Positions 18,831 through 28,240 of a stretch of 64,000 bases of DNA are shown here, one piece after another. Made by a program: the position numbers and the translations under genes. The stretch covers positions 992,001-1,056,000 of the forward strand of contig JBAOHX010000002.1 in NCBI GenBank assembly GCA_037044955.1, in the 5' to 3' direction. The notes beneath the pieces were generated by a model. The model was given only the letters and a program-made list of their open reading frames with translations, was not told the origin of the DNA and searched no databases. How positions within the stretch are numbered: position 1 is the stretch's first letter; each line of letters begins with the position of its first letter. The stretch comes from JAJXWB01 sp037044955 (GTDB lineage Bacteria > Pseudomonadota > Alphaproteobacteria > Rhizobiales > Beijerinckiaceae).

Positions 18831-19142
18831 ATGCGCATTCCGCTGATTCTCGCCTCGCTTCTTCTCGCGGCTCCGGCGTTCGCCGCGCCGGACACGGTCG
18901 CCGGCCGGCGCATCGCGCAGCGCTGCAAGGCCTGCCATTCGGTGGGGGTGAAGGGCGCGAGCCCCAATCCGGCCGCGCCGCCCTTCCGCACGCTGGCGCG
19001 GAAATACCCGCTCGAAAACCTGCAGGAGGGCCTCACCGAGGGCCTCGTCGTCGGCCATGCCCAGGGCATGCCGCGCGTGAAACTGACGCCCCGGCAGGTC
19101 GAGGATTTCCTGCGCTACCTCGCAGCGATCCAGCGGAAATAG
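18831..19142 (+). CDS. small secreted mono-haem cytochrome c
   Basis: A 103-residue protein with a clear signal peptide (MRIPLILASLLLAAPAFA, cleavage after AFA). One haem site CKACH follows, and GMPRVKLT gives the likely axial methionine. It should be a soluble periplasmic electron carrier. It lies between the divergent VWA gene and moxR, 100 bases before the latter, so it may be a client or partner of the MoxR-VWA module; that is inference from position. Confidence 0.85.
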   Translation: MRIPLILASLLLAAPAFAAPDTVAGRRIAQRCKACHSVGVKGASPNPAAPPFRTLARKYPLENLQEGLTEGLVVGHAQGMPRVKLTPRQVEDFLRYLAAIQRK

Positions 19143-19210
19143 CGCCGGCTGAAGCCGGCGCTTGCCAGCCATGCGCCGGAACGGGGCCGCTTGCGGCCGG
19201 TCCGCCCGCC

Positions 19211-19230
19211 GTTTAACCTGACAGTTAAAC
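19211..19230. promoter_or_regulatory. perfect inverted repeat upstream of moxR
   Basis: GTTTAAC-CTGACA-GTTAAAC is a perfect 7-6-7 dyad ending 12 bases before the moxR start codon. It also contains two TTAA boxes spaced by 8 (CtrA sites need 7), so I read it as an operator of unknown factor rather than a CtrA site. Confidence 0.5.
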
Positions 19231-19242
19231 GAAGGGACTGAC

Positions 19243-20088
19243 ATGCGTTTCACCGGAACCAAGGATTACGTCGCCACCGAAGACCTCAAGGTCGCCGTCA
19301 ACGCGGCCATCGTGCTCGAGCGTCCGCTGCTCGTGAAGGGCGAGCCCGGCACCGGCAAGACCGTGCTGGCCGAGGAGGTGGCGAAAGCCATCGGCGCGCC
19401 GCTGCTGACCTGGCACATCAAGTCGACCACCAAGGCGCAGCAGGGCCTCTACGAATATGACGCCGTCTCGCGCCTGCGCGACTCGCAGCTCGGCGATCCC
19501 CGCGTTTCGGACATCAACAATTACATCAAGCGCGGCAAGCTGTGGGAAGCGTTCACGGCCGAGCAGCGCCCGGTGCTGCTGATCGACGAGATCGACAAGG
19601 CCGACATCGAATTCCCGAACGACCTGCTGCTCGAACTCGACCGCATGGAATTCCATGTCTACGAGACCGGCGAGAACGTGAAGGCGGCCAAGCGCCCGAT
19701 CGTGATGATCACTTCGAACAACGAGAAGGAACTGCCCGACGCCTTCCTGCGCCGCTGCTTCTTCCACTACATCAAGTTCCCCGACGCCGAGACGATGGAG
19801 CAGATCGTCGACGTGCACTTCCCCGGCATCAAGAAGCGGCTGGTGGAAGAGGCGCTGCGCATCTTCTTCGAAGTGCGCGACGTGCCGGGCCTGAAGAAGA
19901 AGCCCTCGACCTCGGAACTCCTGGACTGGCTGAAGCTGCTGCTCGAACGAGGACATCGGCCCCGAAACTCTTCGCGAGCGCGACCCGAAGAAGCTCATTC
20001 CCGCCGCTGCACGGCGCGCTGCTTGAAGAACGAGCAGGACGTGCACCTGTTCGAGCGGCTGGCGTTCTTGAACCGGCGGGAGAGGTAG
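19243..20088 (+). CDS. MoxR-family AAA+ ATPase (three frameshifts)
   Basis: Removing three single extra bases near 19953, 20002 and 20023 gives 280 residues in one frame. Walker A is GEPGTGKT (residues about 31-38), Walker B is LLIDEID followed by KADIEF, and sensor 1 lies in IVMITSNNEKELPDAFLRRC. MoxR ATPases are chaperones that couple ATP hydrolysis to assembly or metallation through a VWA partner, here the protein at 17547-18723. The first frame and the last frame agree, as three insertions predict. Confidence 0.88.
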   Translation: MRFTGTKDYVATEDLKVAVNAAIVLERPLLVKGEPGTGKTVLAEEVAKAIGAPLLTWHIKSTTKAQQGLYEYDAVSRLRDSQLGDPRVSDINNYIKRGKLWEAFTAEQRPVLLIDEIDKADIEFPNDLLLELDRMEFHVYETGENVKAAKRPIVMITSNNEKELPDAFLRRCFFHYIKFPDAETMEQIVDVHFPGIKKRLVEEALRIFFEVRDVPGLKKKPSTSELLDWLKLLLERGHRPRNSSRARPEEAHSRRCTARCLKNEQDVHLFERLAFLNRRER

Positions 20089-20111
20089 GGGCGGCTCGAT
20101 TGCCGCATCCT

Positions 20112-20167
20112 GAACCTTCATCCTGAGGAGCGATGCGCGGCATCGCGTCTCGAAGGATGGCAAAGCC
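20112..20167. repeat. half-copy of the CTTCGAGACGC interspersed repeat
   Basis: CTTCATCCTGAGGAGC, a GATGCGCGGCATC hairpin and GTCTCGAAGGATGGCAAAGCC; a single arm of the family seen at 1709. It lies between the convergent moxR and mazF genes. Confidence 0.7.
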
Positions 20168-20191
20168 AGCGACTGCTTTGCTCGCGAAGTT

Positions 20192-20533
20192 TCAGATCGC
20201 GAGCAACAGCGCAAACTTCTCGCGCACGAGCGTCGCTGTTTCATCGTCGATCCGCCCTGCGAATTTTATTGGTCGCGCGAGCGTATCGATGCTGCGAACC
20301 TGATGCAGCAATATCTCGCCCGCGATCGCCGAGCCTTGCGAGAGGACTACGCTCGTAAGAAACGGCCGCACGCGCGACGTAATAGGGGCGACAATCACGA
20401 AGCCGGATATTTCACTGAGATCGCGCGAGGACAGGACCAATGCGGGCCGGCGGCCCGCCTGTTCTCGCCCGCGCGATGGATTGAAATCTGTCCAGACGAG
20501 ATCGCCCGCGGCAGGGAAGTACGGCTCGTTCAT
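20192..20533 (-). CDS. mazF: MazF/PemK-type mRNA interferase toxin
   Basis: A 113-residue toxin of the PemK/MazF fold. It starts MNEPYFPAAGDLVWTDFNPSRGREQAGRRPALVLS, which contains the family pattern GD(L/I)VW-x2-(F/L)-x-P-x-(R/K)-G-x-EQ-x2-RRPALV; APITSR and the HQVRSID segment complete the active-site region. It cuts mRNA at short sequences when free of antitoxin. Its start overlaps the antitoxin stop by 4 bases (ATGA), implying translational coupling. Confidence 0.92.
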   Translation of the reverse strand: MNEPYFPAAGDLVWTDFNPSRGREQAGRRPALVLSSRDLSEISGFVIVAPITSRVRPFLTSVVLSQGSAIAGEILLHQVRSIDTLARPIKFAGRIDDETATLVREKFALLLAI

Positions 20534-20793
20534 TCGTCGATGATTTCGCGTCCGACGTCAGGACCCCAATCGACTTCCGAGCCGCGATACAGGGCACGCC
20601 ATTCCTCCGGTGTCTTGCCGCCAAGCAAGTCGCGCAAGCTTTTCGGCCGTGCGACCGGCTTGACCACGATCGCGCCTTCGCTTGCAAGAATTTCGACTTC
20701 GCTGCCGACATCGAGGCCGAGCGCGCGCGCAGCGTCCGCCGGCAGGCGAACGCCGAGACTCTTCCCCCATTTGCCGATTGTTGCGTGAGACAT
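20530..20793 (-). CDS. mazE: MazE/AbrB-type antitoxin
   Basis: An 87-residue protein with an N-terminal SpoVT/AbrB swapped-hairpin DNA-binding domain: IGKWGKSLGVRLPADAARALGL and VGSEVEILASEGAIVVKPV. The acidic C-terminal tail (SEVDWGPDVGREIIDE) is the usual toxin-wrapping segment. It neutralises the MazF-like toxin encoded next to it and should repress its own promoter together with the toxin, through the AGATATCT boxes at 20805-20824. Confidence 0.9.
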   Translation of the reverse strand: MSHATIGKWGKSLGVRLPADAARALGLDVGSEVEILASEGAIVVKPVARPKSLRDLLGGKTPEEWRALYRGSEVDWGPDVGREIIDE

Positions 20794-20804
20794 GGTTGTT
20801 TCCT

Positions 20805-20824
20805 GAGATATCTCAAAGATATCT
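20805..20824. promoter_or_regulatory. paired AGATATCT palindromes, probable mazEF operator
   Basis: GAGATATCTC at 20805-20814 is a perfect palindrome; AGATATCT repeats at 20817-20824. Centre-to-centre spacing is 11 bases, one helical turn, placing both boxes on one face of DNA. They lie just upstream of the mazE start (20793), where AbrB-type antitoxins bind. Confidence 0.6.
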
Positions 20825-20861
20825 CATTCGGGTCGAAATTCAATGCGTCGTCGAGTGATTT

Positions 20862-21287
20862 CTACTCCCTTACCACCAGCACCGAACAATTCGCGTGGCG
20901 CACCACCGTCGTCGCGTTCGAGCCCAGGAGGTACGTCGACATCGCCGGCCGGTGCGAGCCGATGACGATGAGGTCGGCGCCCCATTGCTTGGCCTCTTCC
21001 AGGATTTCCGGATAGACGCCGCCGATGCGCACGACGCTGGACAGGCGGTCGGCGGAGAGCTTCACGTCCTTCAGCATTTCGGCCAGCGCCTTTTCGGCGT
21101 TGGCCTTCTGCATCGCGTCGAAATCGGCCGGCACGTAGTCCATGAAGGTCGCCGGCAGGAGCGACTGCACGTTGACGAGGCGCACGCGCCCGCCCGCGAC
21201 ATTGGCGATCTCCACCGCCGCGCGGATGGCCGGCTGCGCGGGCGCGGGCTCGGCGAGATCGACGGGAGCGAGAATGGATTTGAACAT
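20862..21287 (-). CDS. universal stress protein, UspA family, ATP-binding type
   Basis: A 141-residue single UspA domain. It begins MFKSILAPVDL, has the acidic ILEEAKQWGADLIVIGSHR strand-helix, and ends with the nucleotide-binding pattern G-x2-R-x9-G-S-x-A-x2-V: GSHRPAMSTYLLGSNATTVVRHANCSVLVV. It probably binds ATP and works in stress or low-oxygen survival. A near-consensus FNR/FixK site lies 65-78 bases upstream (21352-21365), which would fit induction at low oxygen. Confidence 0.9.
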   Translation of the reverse strand: MFKSILAPVDLAEPAPAQPAIRAAVEIANVAGGRVRLVNVQSLLPATFMDYVPADFDAMQKANAEKALAEMLKDVKLSADRLSSVVRIGGVYPEILEEAKQWGADLIVIGSHRPAMSTYLLGSNATTVVRHANCSVLVVRE

Positions 21288-21351
21288 GGCCGGTCTTCCT
21301 CTCTTTGCCCTGTGCTTGCTCGAAAACTAGGCCGCGCCGACACGTGGCGCG

Positions 21352-21365
21352 TTGCTCGGGATCAA
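21352..21365 (-). promoter_or_regulatory. FNR/FixK-like box upstream of uspA-like gene
   Basis: Read on the minus strand, TTGAT-CCCG-AGCAA matches the TTGAT-N4-ATCAA consensus at 9 of 10 positions. It ends about 65 bases before the start codon at 21287, a plausible place for an activator site. Confidence 0.4.
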
Positions 21366-21487
21366 CGCAACGTACGCCCTTGCCGCAAGAGACTGCGCCG
21401 CATGCGCCCGGCGTGCGCGCGGGCACGAAACGGCGCGGCGTGCGGGGCTATGGTTTTCATGCCAGTCTCCGCCGGGGGAACACTGAA

Positions 21488-22702
21488 TTGGGCTATTCGT
21501 TGCATGACGCCGGGGGCGCCGTCGAGGCGCGCGGCCAGGTCTTTTTCGATGGCGCGGGCGCGCCGCGCCGCGTCGATCTGAGGCTTGGCGACACGCTGCA
21601 GATTTTCGAGGCCGGCGCCTTTCGCGCCGCCTGGGCGCTCGCCGACATCAGGCGCGTAGAGCGCGTTGCGAAAAAGTGGATGCCGGTTTTTCGCGCAACG
21701 CGCGCTCTAAACTCTGAAAAGCGATCAGCTTCCCCGCATTTGAGCGATTCCGCTCAAATGCGGGCTGATCCAGGCGGCGGGCAAGGCCCGTTGCGCATTC
21801 GCGCGCTCACCGCGTCGCCCAAGGCCTGGTGCGAGATTTCCGATCCCGCCTTCGCAGCGGCCGTCGCGCAGCGCTGCCGCCTGCTCGACGGCGACAGCCA
21901 GGAAAAGCGCGAGGCGCTGTGGCGGGTGGCGGCGCTGGCGACGACCGGCCTCGTCGTCATCGCCGCGCTCGTCTGGTTCGTGATCCCCGCAATCGCCGAC
22001 CGGCTCGCGCCGCTCGTGCCCGCCGGTATCGAGGCGCGGATCGGCGCGGCGGCCGATGCGGAAGCGCGGGCGCGGTTCAAGGGCGGCGTGTGCACGTCGC
22101 CGTCGGGCGAGGCGGCGCTCGCGCGTCTCGTCGACCGCGTGAAGGTCGCCGCCGGCGTTGCGCTCGACATACGCGTCGGCGTGCTGTCCTCGTCCGTGCA
22201 GAACGCCTTCGCGCTGCCGGGCGGGCGCATCTACCTGCTGCGCGGCCTGATCGAGGCGGCGCAATCCCCGGACGAGGTCGCCGGCGTGCTGGCGCATGAA
22301 ATGGGCCACGCCGCGCATCGCGACGGTCTGCGCGCAGCCCTGCGGCAGGGCGGCGTGGCGCTGACCATCGGTCTCGTCGCCGGCGGCGCGTTCGGCGCGG
22401 GCGCGATCGCTGGCGCCGCGCGCGCCTCGCTGTCGGCCGCCTATTCGCGCGAGGCCGAAACGCAGGCCGACGATTTCGCGGCGCAGGCCCTGACACGAGC
22501 CGGCCGTCCGGCGCGCGCGCTCGGCGACATCCTGCAACGCATCGCCAGGGGGGAAGGGACGACCCCGCTCGATTTCCTGCGCGACCATCCGCTCACGGAC
22601 GAGCGGCGCGCGCGGCTCGAGAACGAATCCGCGCAGGCGACCGGCGAAGCCTTGCTGTCGGCCGGCGACTGGCTGGCGTTGCGCGCGATCTGCAGTCGCT
22701 GA
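21488..22702 (+). CDS. M48-family metalloprotease with N-terminal DUF7092-type domain and in-frame palindromic insertion
   Basis: A 404-residue membrane protease of the M48/Ste24-like type. The zinc motif is HEMGHAAH in VAGVLAHEMGH, and the third ligand is likely in SREAETQADDFAA. One membrane span (VAALATTGLVVIAALVWFV) precedes the protease domain. The first ~110 residues are a small domain found ahead of such proteases, but it is interrupted at about residues 57-95 by codons from a composite palindromic repeat (21657-21770) that keeps the frame. The TTG start at 21488 follows GGGGGAAC; no ATG exists in frame nearby. It probably degrades or quality-controls envelope proteins. Confidence 0.85.
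   Translation: MGYSLHDAGGAVEARGQVFFDGAGAPRRVDLRLGDTLQIFEAGAFRAAWALADIRRVERVAKKWMPVFRATRALNSEKRSASPHLSDSAQMRADPGGGQGPLRIRALTASPKAWCEISDPAFAAAVAQRCRLLDGDSQEKREALWRVAALATTGLVVIAALVWFVIPAIADRLAPLVPAGIEARIGAAADAEARARFKGGVCTSPSGEAALARLVDRVKVAAGVALDIRVGVLSSSVQNAFALPGGRIYLLRGLIEAAQSPDEVAGVLAHEMGHAAHRDGLRAALRQGGVALTIGLVAGGAFGAGAIAGAARASLSAAYSREAETQADDFAAQALTRAGRPARALGDILQRIARGEGTTPLDFLRDHPLTDERRARLENESAQATGEALLSAGDWLALRAICSR
21657..21770. repeat. composite palindromic element inside the M48 protease gene
   Basis: Two palindromes in tandem. The first, 21657-21709, has left arm TAGAGCGCGTTGCGAAAAA and a matching right arm starting TTTTTCGCGCAACGCG. The second, 21721-21770, pairs GCATTTGAGCG with CGCTCAAATGC, with outer GATCAGC/GCTGATC arms. 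A diverged copy of the second module lies at 26998-27045. The segment contributes about 38 codons to the protease without a stop. Confidence 0.7.
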
Positions 22703-22704
22703 CT

Positions 22705-22849
22705 TCAGCGCTGCCTGGCGTAGGGCGAACCCGGCTCGCCGCCGACCATGCCGCCGCCGCGCGCCGAGGGATCGGGCAACAGCGCCTCGTTCGTGGTCAT
22801 GCAGCCGGCGAGCGCGAGGAAGAAGAAACAGCGAAGCGAGAACGCGCAT
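22705..22849 (-). CDS. small outer-membrane-type lipoprotein, 47 residues (one frameshift)
   Basis: Too short to stand out until one extra T in a TTTCTTCTTC run (near 22823) is removed. It then reads MRVLASLFFFLALAGC, a typical lipoprotein signal with lipobox LAGC, followed by MTTNEALLPDPSARGGG and a short tail ending SPYARQR. A GGAG lies upstream of ATG 22849. Corrected length is exactly 48 codons. Function unknown. It is convergent with the M48 protease gene, the two stops being two bases apart, and lies downstream of the channel gene's stop on the opposite side. Confidence 0.6.
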
Positions 22850-22872
22850 CGAAAAACTCCGGAGGGTGAACA

Positions 22873-24096
22873 TCAATCTTGCGGCGGCTGGCCGACTTCG
22901 GCCGCCGTCATGTCGCCGCGCGGGGTCAGCGCGCTCACGTTGCCGTAGGCGGCGATCGCTTCCTCGATGCGGCGTCCGATTTCGGGATTGCGCGCCATCA
23001 GCGTGCCGAGGTCGCCGGCGTCGAGCGCGAGCAGCTTGGAGGGGACGGTCGTGCGCACGGTCGCGGTGCGCCGCGTCTTGCGCAGCACCGCGATCTCGCC
23101 GAAGAACTGGCCCTCGCCGAGCCGGACATTGTCGTGCGGCAGTTCGACCTGCACTTCGCCGAGAGCGACGAAATACATGCAATGCGCCTCCTCGCCGCGC
23201 CGCACGACGATCGTGTCGGCCGGCACGGTCTGCGCGCGCAGGTAATGCATGATCTCCGCGATCTCGGATGCGTCGAGCGTCGAGAACAGCGGCACATGCG
23301 CGATCATCGACCAGGTGACGACGAATTCGCGGCGATGGATTTCTTCCGCGAAGGCGGTGGCGACGATGCCGACGGGCAAGGCGAGCAGCAGGAAGCCCAT
23401 GAAGGCGGTGAGCCCCGCGATGATGCGGCCGGCCACCGTGATCGGCACGACGTCGCCGTAGCCCACCGTCGTGATGGTGACGACCGCCCACCACATGGAT
23501 TCCGGAATGGAGCCGAACTTGTCGGGTTGCGCGGCATGCTCGGCGATGTGCATGGCCGAGGCCATGACGAGTATGACGCCGAAGATGATGACGGCCGAGG
23601 CGCCGAGCGCCTTGCGCTCCGCCTGCAATGCGGCGGCGAGCGAGCGCATGCCCGGCGAATAGCGCGCGAGCTTGAAGAAGCGCGCGAGCCGCAGCAGCAG
23701 CAGCACGCGGAAGTCGCCGGGCAGGAACAGGCCGAGATAGAAGGGGACGATCGTCAGCAGGTCGACGATGGCGTAAGGCGTTATTGCGTAGGCAAGTCGC
23801 GCGCGAAAAGGCGTCATGCCGAAATAGGCCGCGCTCTCGGGCGCGCCCCAGATGCGCAGCGCATATTCGACGGAAAAGCCGACGAGCGCGACGAGTTCGA
23901 TCGCGTCGAAGACGAGGCCGTAGCGCTTCTGCAGTTCCGGCACGCTCTCGAGCACCACCGAGGCGACCGAAAGCGTGACGAGCATGATGATGAAGGCGTG
24001 CGCGATGCGCGCGGTACGGTTGGCGACGCCGCCGTCGAGAATGTAATGGACGCGCCGCCGCAGGCGCGCGACGCGCGCGCGGCGGCGGGCGATCAT
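22873..24096 (-). CDS. six-TM potassium channel with C-terminal cyclic-nucleotide-binding domain
   Basis: A 407-residue protein. Residues about 25-240 hold six spans; the S4-like helix is RVLLLLRLARFFKLARYSPG with regularly spaced arginines. The pore is MWWAVVTITTVGYGDVVPI, with the selectivity filter TVGYGD. A C-linker leads to a cyclic-nucleotide-binding fold (about 275-390) with LGEGQFFGEIAVLRKTRRTATVR, the phosphate-binding cassette. The layout matches MlotiK1-type channels from rhizobia. Its ATG overlaps the alaS stop (ATGA at 24093-24096), so translation is probably coupled to alaS. Confidence 0.9.
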   Translation of the reverse strand: MIARRRARVARLRRRVHYILDGGVANRTARIAHAFIIMLVTLSVASVVLESVPELQKRYGLVFDAIELVALVGFSVEYALRIWGAPESAAYFGMTPFRARLAYAITPYAIVDLLTIVPFYLGLFLPGDFRVLLLLRLARFFKLARYSPGMRSLAAALQAERKALGASAVIIFGVILVMASAMHIAEHAAQPDKFGSIPESMWWAVVTITTVGYGDVVPITVAGRIIAGLTAFMGFLLLALPVGIVATAFAEEIHRREFVVTWSMIAHVPLFSTLDASEIAEIMHYLRAQTVPADTIVVRRGEEAHCMYFVALGEVQVELPHDNVRLGEGQFFGEIAVLRKTRRTATVRTTVPSKLLALDAGDLGTLMARNPEIGRRIEEAIAAYGNVSALTPRGDMTAAEVGQPPQD

Positions 24097-26767
24097 CCGA
24101 CGGCCTTCTGGCGCAGCGCGCTCTCGATCGCCTCGAGCGCGGCGGGGATCTGCGAGCCGTCGGGGCCGCCGGCCTGCGCCATGTCGGGCCGGCCGCCGCC
24201 GCCCTTGCCGCCGAGCTTCTCCGAGGCGATGCGCACGAAGTCGACCGCGTTGAAGCGGTCGGCGAGATCGGGCGTGACGGACACGACCACGCCGCCCTTG
24301 CCGTCGGCGCTGGCGTTGCCGATGGCGACGACGCCGGAGCCGATCGTCTTCTTGGCCTCGTCGGCCAGCGACTTCAGGTCCTTCATCTCGACGCCGGCGA
24401 CCGCGCGCGACAGGAATTTCACGCCCGCGATCTCGCGGAAAGGGGCCGCTTCCGCCGCGCCGCCGCCCATGGCGAGCTTGCGGCGGGCCTCGCCCAGTTC
24501 GCGCTCCATCTTCTTGCGCTCCTCGATGAGGGCGGCGAGGCGGTTGGCGGCCTCTTCGGCCGGCGCGCGCACGAGATGCGCGATCTCGCGCAGGCGGCGG
24601 CTCTCTTCGTTGAGGTGACGGCGGGCGCCGGCGCCGGTCTTGGCTTCGAGACGGCGCACGCCCGAGGCGACGGCGCTCTCCGCCGACGATGGTGACGAGG
24701 CCGATGTCGCCGGTGCGCGCGACATGCGTGCCGCCGCAGAGCTCGACGGAGAAGGCGCGGTTGGCGCCTCGATTTTCATCCAACTGGCGACCCATCGTGA
24801 CGACGCGCACCTCGTCGCCGTATTTCTCGCCGAACAGCGCGCGCGCGCCGGATTCGATGGCGTCGTCGACGGCCATCAGCCGCGTCTCGACGGCCGTGTT
24901 CTGCAAGATGACGGAATTGGCGATGTCCTCGATGCGGGCAAGCTCGTCGTCGCCGATCGGCTTGGGATGCGAGAAGTCGAAGCGCAGGCGGTCGGGCGCG
25001 ACGAGCGAGCCCTTCTGCGCGACATGGTCGCCGAGCACGAGACGCAGCGCCTCGTGCAGCAGGTGGGTGGCGGAATGGTTCGAGCGGATGGCGGCGCGGC
25101 GCGCGTGGTCGACCTCGAGTTCGACGGCGGCGCCGACCTTCAGCTCGCCTTCCTCGACCACGCCTTCGTGCACGAAGAGATCGCCGAGCTTCTTGCCCGT
25201 CGACTCGATCTTGAACTGCACGCCCGTCGTGCGCGCGAAACCCGTGTCGCCGGTCTGGCCGCCGGACTCGCCGTAGAAGGGCGTCTGGTTGAGAATGACC
25301 GCGGCCCTTGTTCCCTTGGGCGCGGAGGCGACTTCGGCGCCGTCGACGAGGATCGCCTGGACGACGCCTTCGGCGGCTTCCGTCTCGTAGCCCAGGAATT
25401 CCGTCGCGCCGAGCTTTTCACGCAACGCGAACCACACCGCTTCGGTCGCGGCTTCGCCGGAGCCGGCCCAGGCCTTGCGCGCCTCGGCGCGCTGGCGCTC
25501 CATCGCGGCGTCGAAGGCGGCGGTGTCGACGGAAAGATTGCGCGCGCGCAGCGCGTCCTGCGTCAGGTCGAGCGGGAAGCCGTAGGTGTCGTAGAGCTTG
25601 AAGGCGGTCTCGCCGTTGAGCGACTGGCCGGCGACGAGCGTGCGCGTCTCGTCTTCCAGAATGGAGAGACCGCGCGCGAGGGTCGTGCGGAACTTGGTCT
25701 CTTCCGTGCGAAGAGTTCTCGACGATGAGCGGCTCGGAGCGGATGAGCTCGGGGTAGGCCTGGCCCATCTCGCGCACGAGCGCGGGCACGAGCTTCCACA
25801 TCAGCGGGTCCTTGGCGCCGAGCAATTGCGCGTGGCGCATGGCGCGACGCATGATGCGGCGAAGCACGTAGCCGCGGCCCTCGTTCAGCGGCGTGACGCC
25901 GTCGGCGACGAGGAAGGCGGAAGCGCGCAGATGGTCGGCGATGACGCGGTGGCTGGCGGCCTGCGGGCCGTCGGGATCGACGCCGGTCTCCTCCGCGACC
26001 GCGCGGATCAGCGCGCGCATCAAATCGGTCTGGTAGGTCGAGGTCACGCCCTGCAGCAGGGCGGCGATGCGCTCGAGGCCCATGCCGGTGTCGATCGAGG
26101 GGCGCGGCAGCGGCACGCGCTCGGTCGGCGACACCTGCTCGTATTGCATGAAGACGAGGTTCCAGAACTCGAGGAACCGGTCGCCGTCCTCGTCGGGGGA
26201 GCCGGGCGGGCCGCCCGCGACATGCTCGCCCTGGTCGAGGAAGATTTCGGAGCAGGGGCCGCAGGGGCCGGTCTCGCCCATCGACCAGAAATTGTCCGAT
26301 GTCGCGATGCGGATGATGCGGTCGTCGGAGAAGCCCGCGATCTTCTTCCACAGACGATAGGCCTCGTCGTCGTCGTGGTAGACGGTGACGAGGAGCCGGT
26401 CTTTCGGCAGGTCGAAGTGCCTGGTGATCAGGTTCCAGGCGAGTTCGATCGCGCCGTCCTTGAAATAGTCGCCGAACGAGAAATTGCCGAGCATCTCGAA
26501 GAAGGTGTGGTGGCGCGCGGTGTATCCGACATTGTCGAGATCGTTGTGCTTGCCGCCGGCGCGCACGCACTTCTGGGAAGACGCTGCGCGCGAGTAGGGC
26601 CGTTTCTCGACGCCGGTGAAGACGTTCTTGAACTGGACCATGCCCGCATTGGTGAACATGAGGGTGGGGTCGTTGCGCGGCACGAGCGGGGATGATGCGA
26701 CCTTCTCGTGGCCGTGGCCGGCGAAATAGTCGAGAAAGGTGGCCCGGATTTCGTTGACGCCGCTCAT
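24093..26767 (-). CDS. alaS: alanyl-tRNA synthetase (two frameshifts)
   Basis: About 890 residues once single extra bases near 25711 and 24691 are removed; this is the normal length. The catalytic domain starts SGVNEIRATFLDYFAGHGH, with FTNAGMVQFK and RPSIDTGMGLERIA. The editing domain has the zinc motif HSATHLLHEAL and CGGTHVARTGD. The C-Ala region ends GGKGGGGRPDMAQAGG. It charges tRNA-Ala and clears mischarged Ser/Gly. ATG 26767 gives the conserved N-terminus. It follows recA on the same strand but is separated by a 333-base region with a terminator. Confidence 0.95.
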
Positions 26768-26879
26768 TATCGTCCGACTCTCGGGGCCGCTGGCGGCCCT
26801 GCCTGCTTCATATAAGTCGCTCGCGCCCGAGGTTCGATCCGGCGTCCCGGGCGAACTCCTCGCAGGGCCGAACATAGCG

Positions 26880-26904
26880 AAAGGCCCGGCTGAGCCGGGC
26901 CTTT
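26880..26904. terminator. intrinsic terminator-like hairpin between recA and alaS
   Basis: AAAGGCCCGGC-TGA-GCCGGGCCTTT is a perfect 11-bp stem with a 3-base loop. It lies about 200 bases past the recA stop and 110 bases before the alaS start, so it most likely ends recA transcription. The rest of the 333-base gap (26768-27100) holds the alaS promoter region and the palindrome at 26998; no gene was seen. Confidence 0.65.
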
Positions 26905-26997
26905 CTAACGGGGCGCCATGAAACTGTCGAGCGAAACGCGATGATGGCGGACGGGTTTCGCGCGAGGGGCGGCTCACGGCGCCTCGCCGTTTCGAAC

Positions 26998-27045
26998 GAT
27001 CAGCTTTTCCGCCTTCGGGCGTTTCCGCTCGAAGGCGGGCCGATC
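26998..27045. repeat. palindromic repeat, second copy of the 21721-21770 module
   Basis: GATCAGCTTTTCCGCCTTCG and its continuation pair with CGAAGGCGGGCCGATC across a GGGCGTTTCCGCTC centre. It shares the GATCAGCTT...CCGC...TTCCGCTC...GCGGGC(T/C)GATC frame with the copy inside the M48 gene. The stem bases differ in pairs on both arms, so the fold, not the exact sequence, is kept. It lies just downstream of recA. Confidence 0.65.
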
Positions 27046-27100
27046 TTGCCTGACGCCTGCCGGCGCGCGTGCGGGGCGCGACCGGCCGGCCCTTGCGAAA

Positions 27101-28177
<1,077 letters not shown>

Positions 28178-28240
28178 GGCTTGAGGCTCCTTCTGGCACG
28201 GGCGGGTCGGATTGGGCAATCGCCGCCGTATGGGAGCACT

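Noticed and set aside
19211..19230. CtrA site upstream of moxR
   Set aside because: The two TTAA boxes are 8 bases apart instead of 7 and the sequence is better explained as a perfect dyad.
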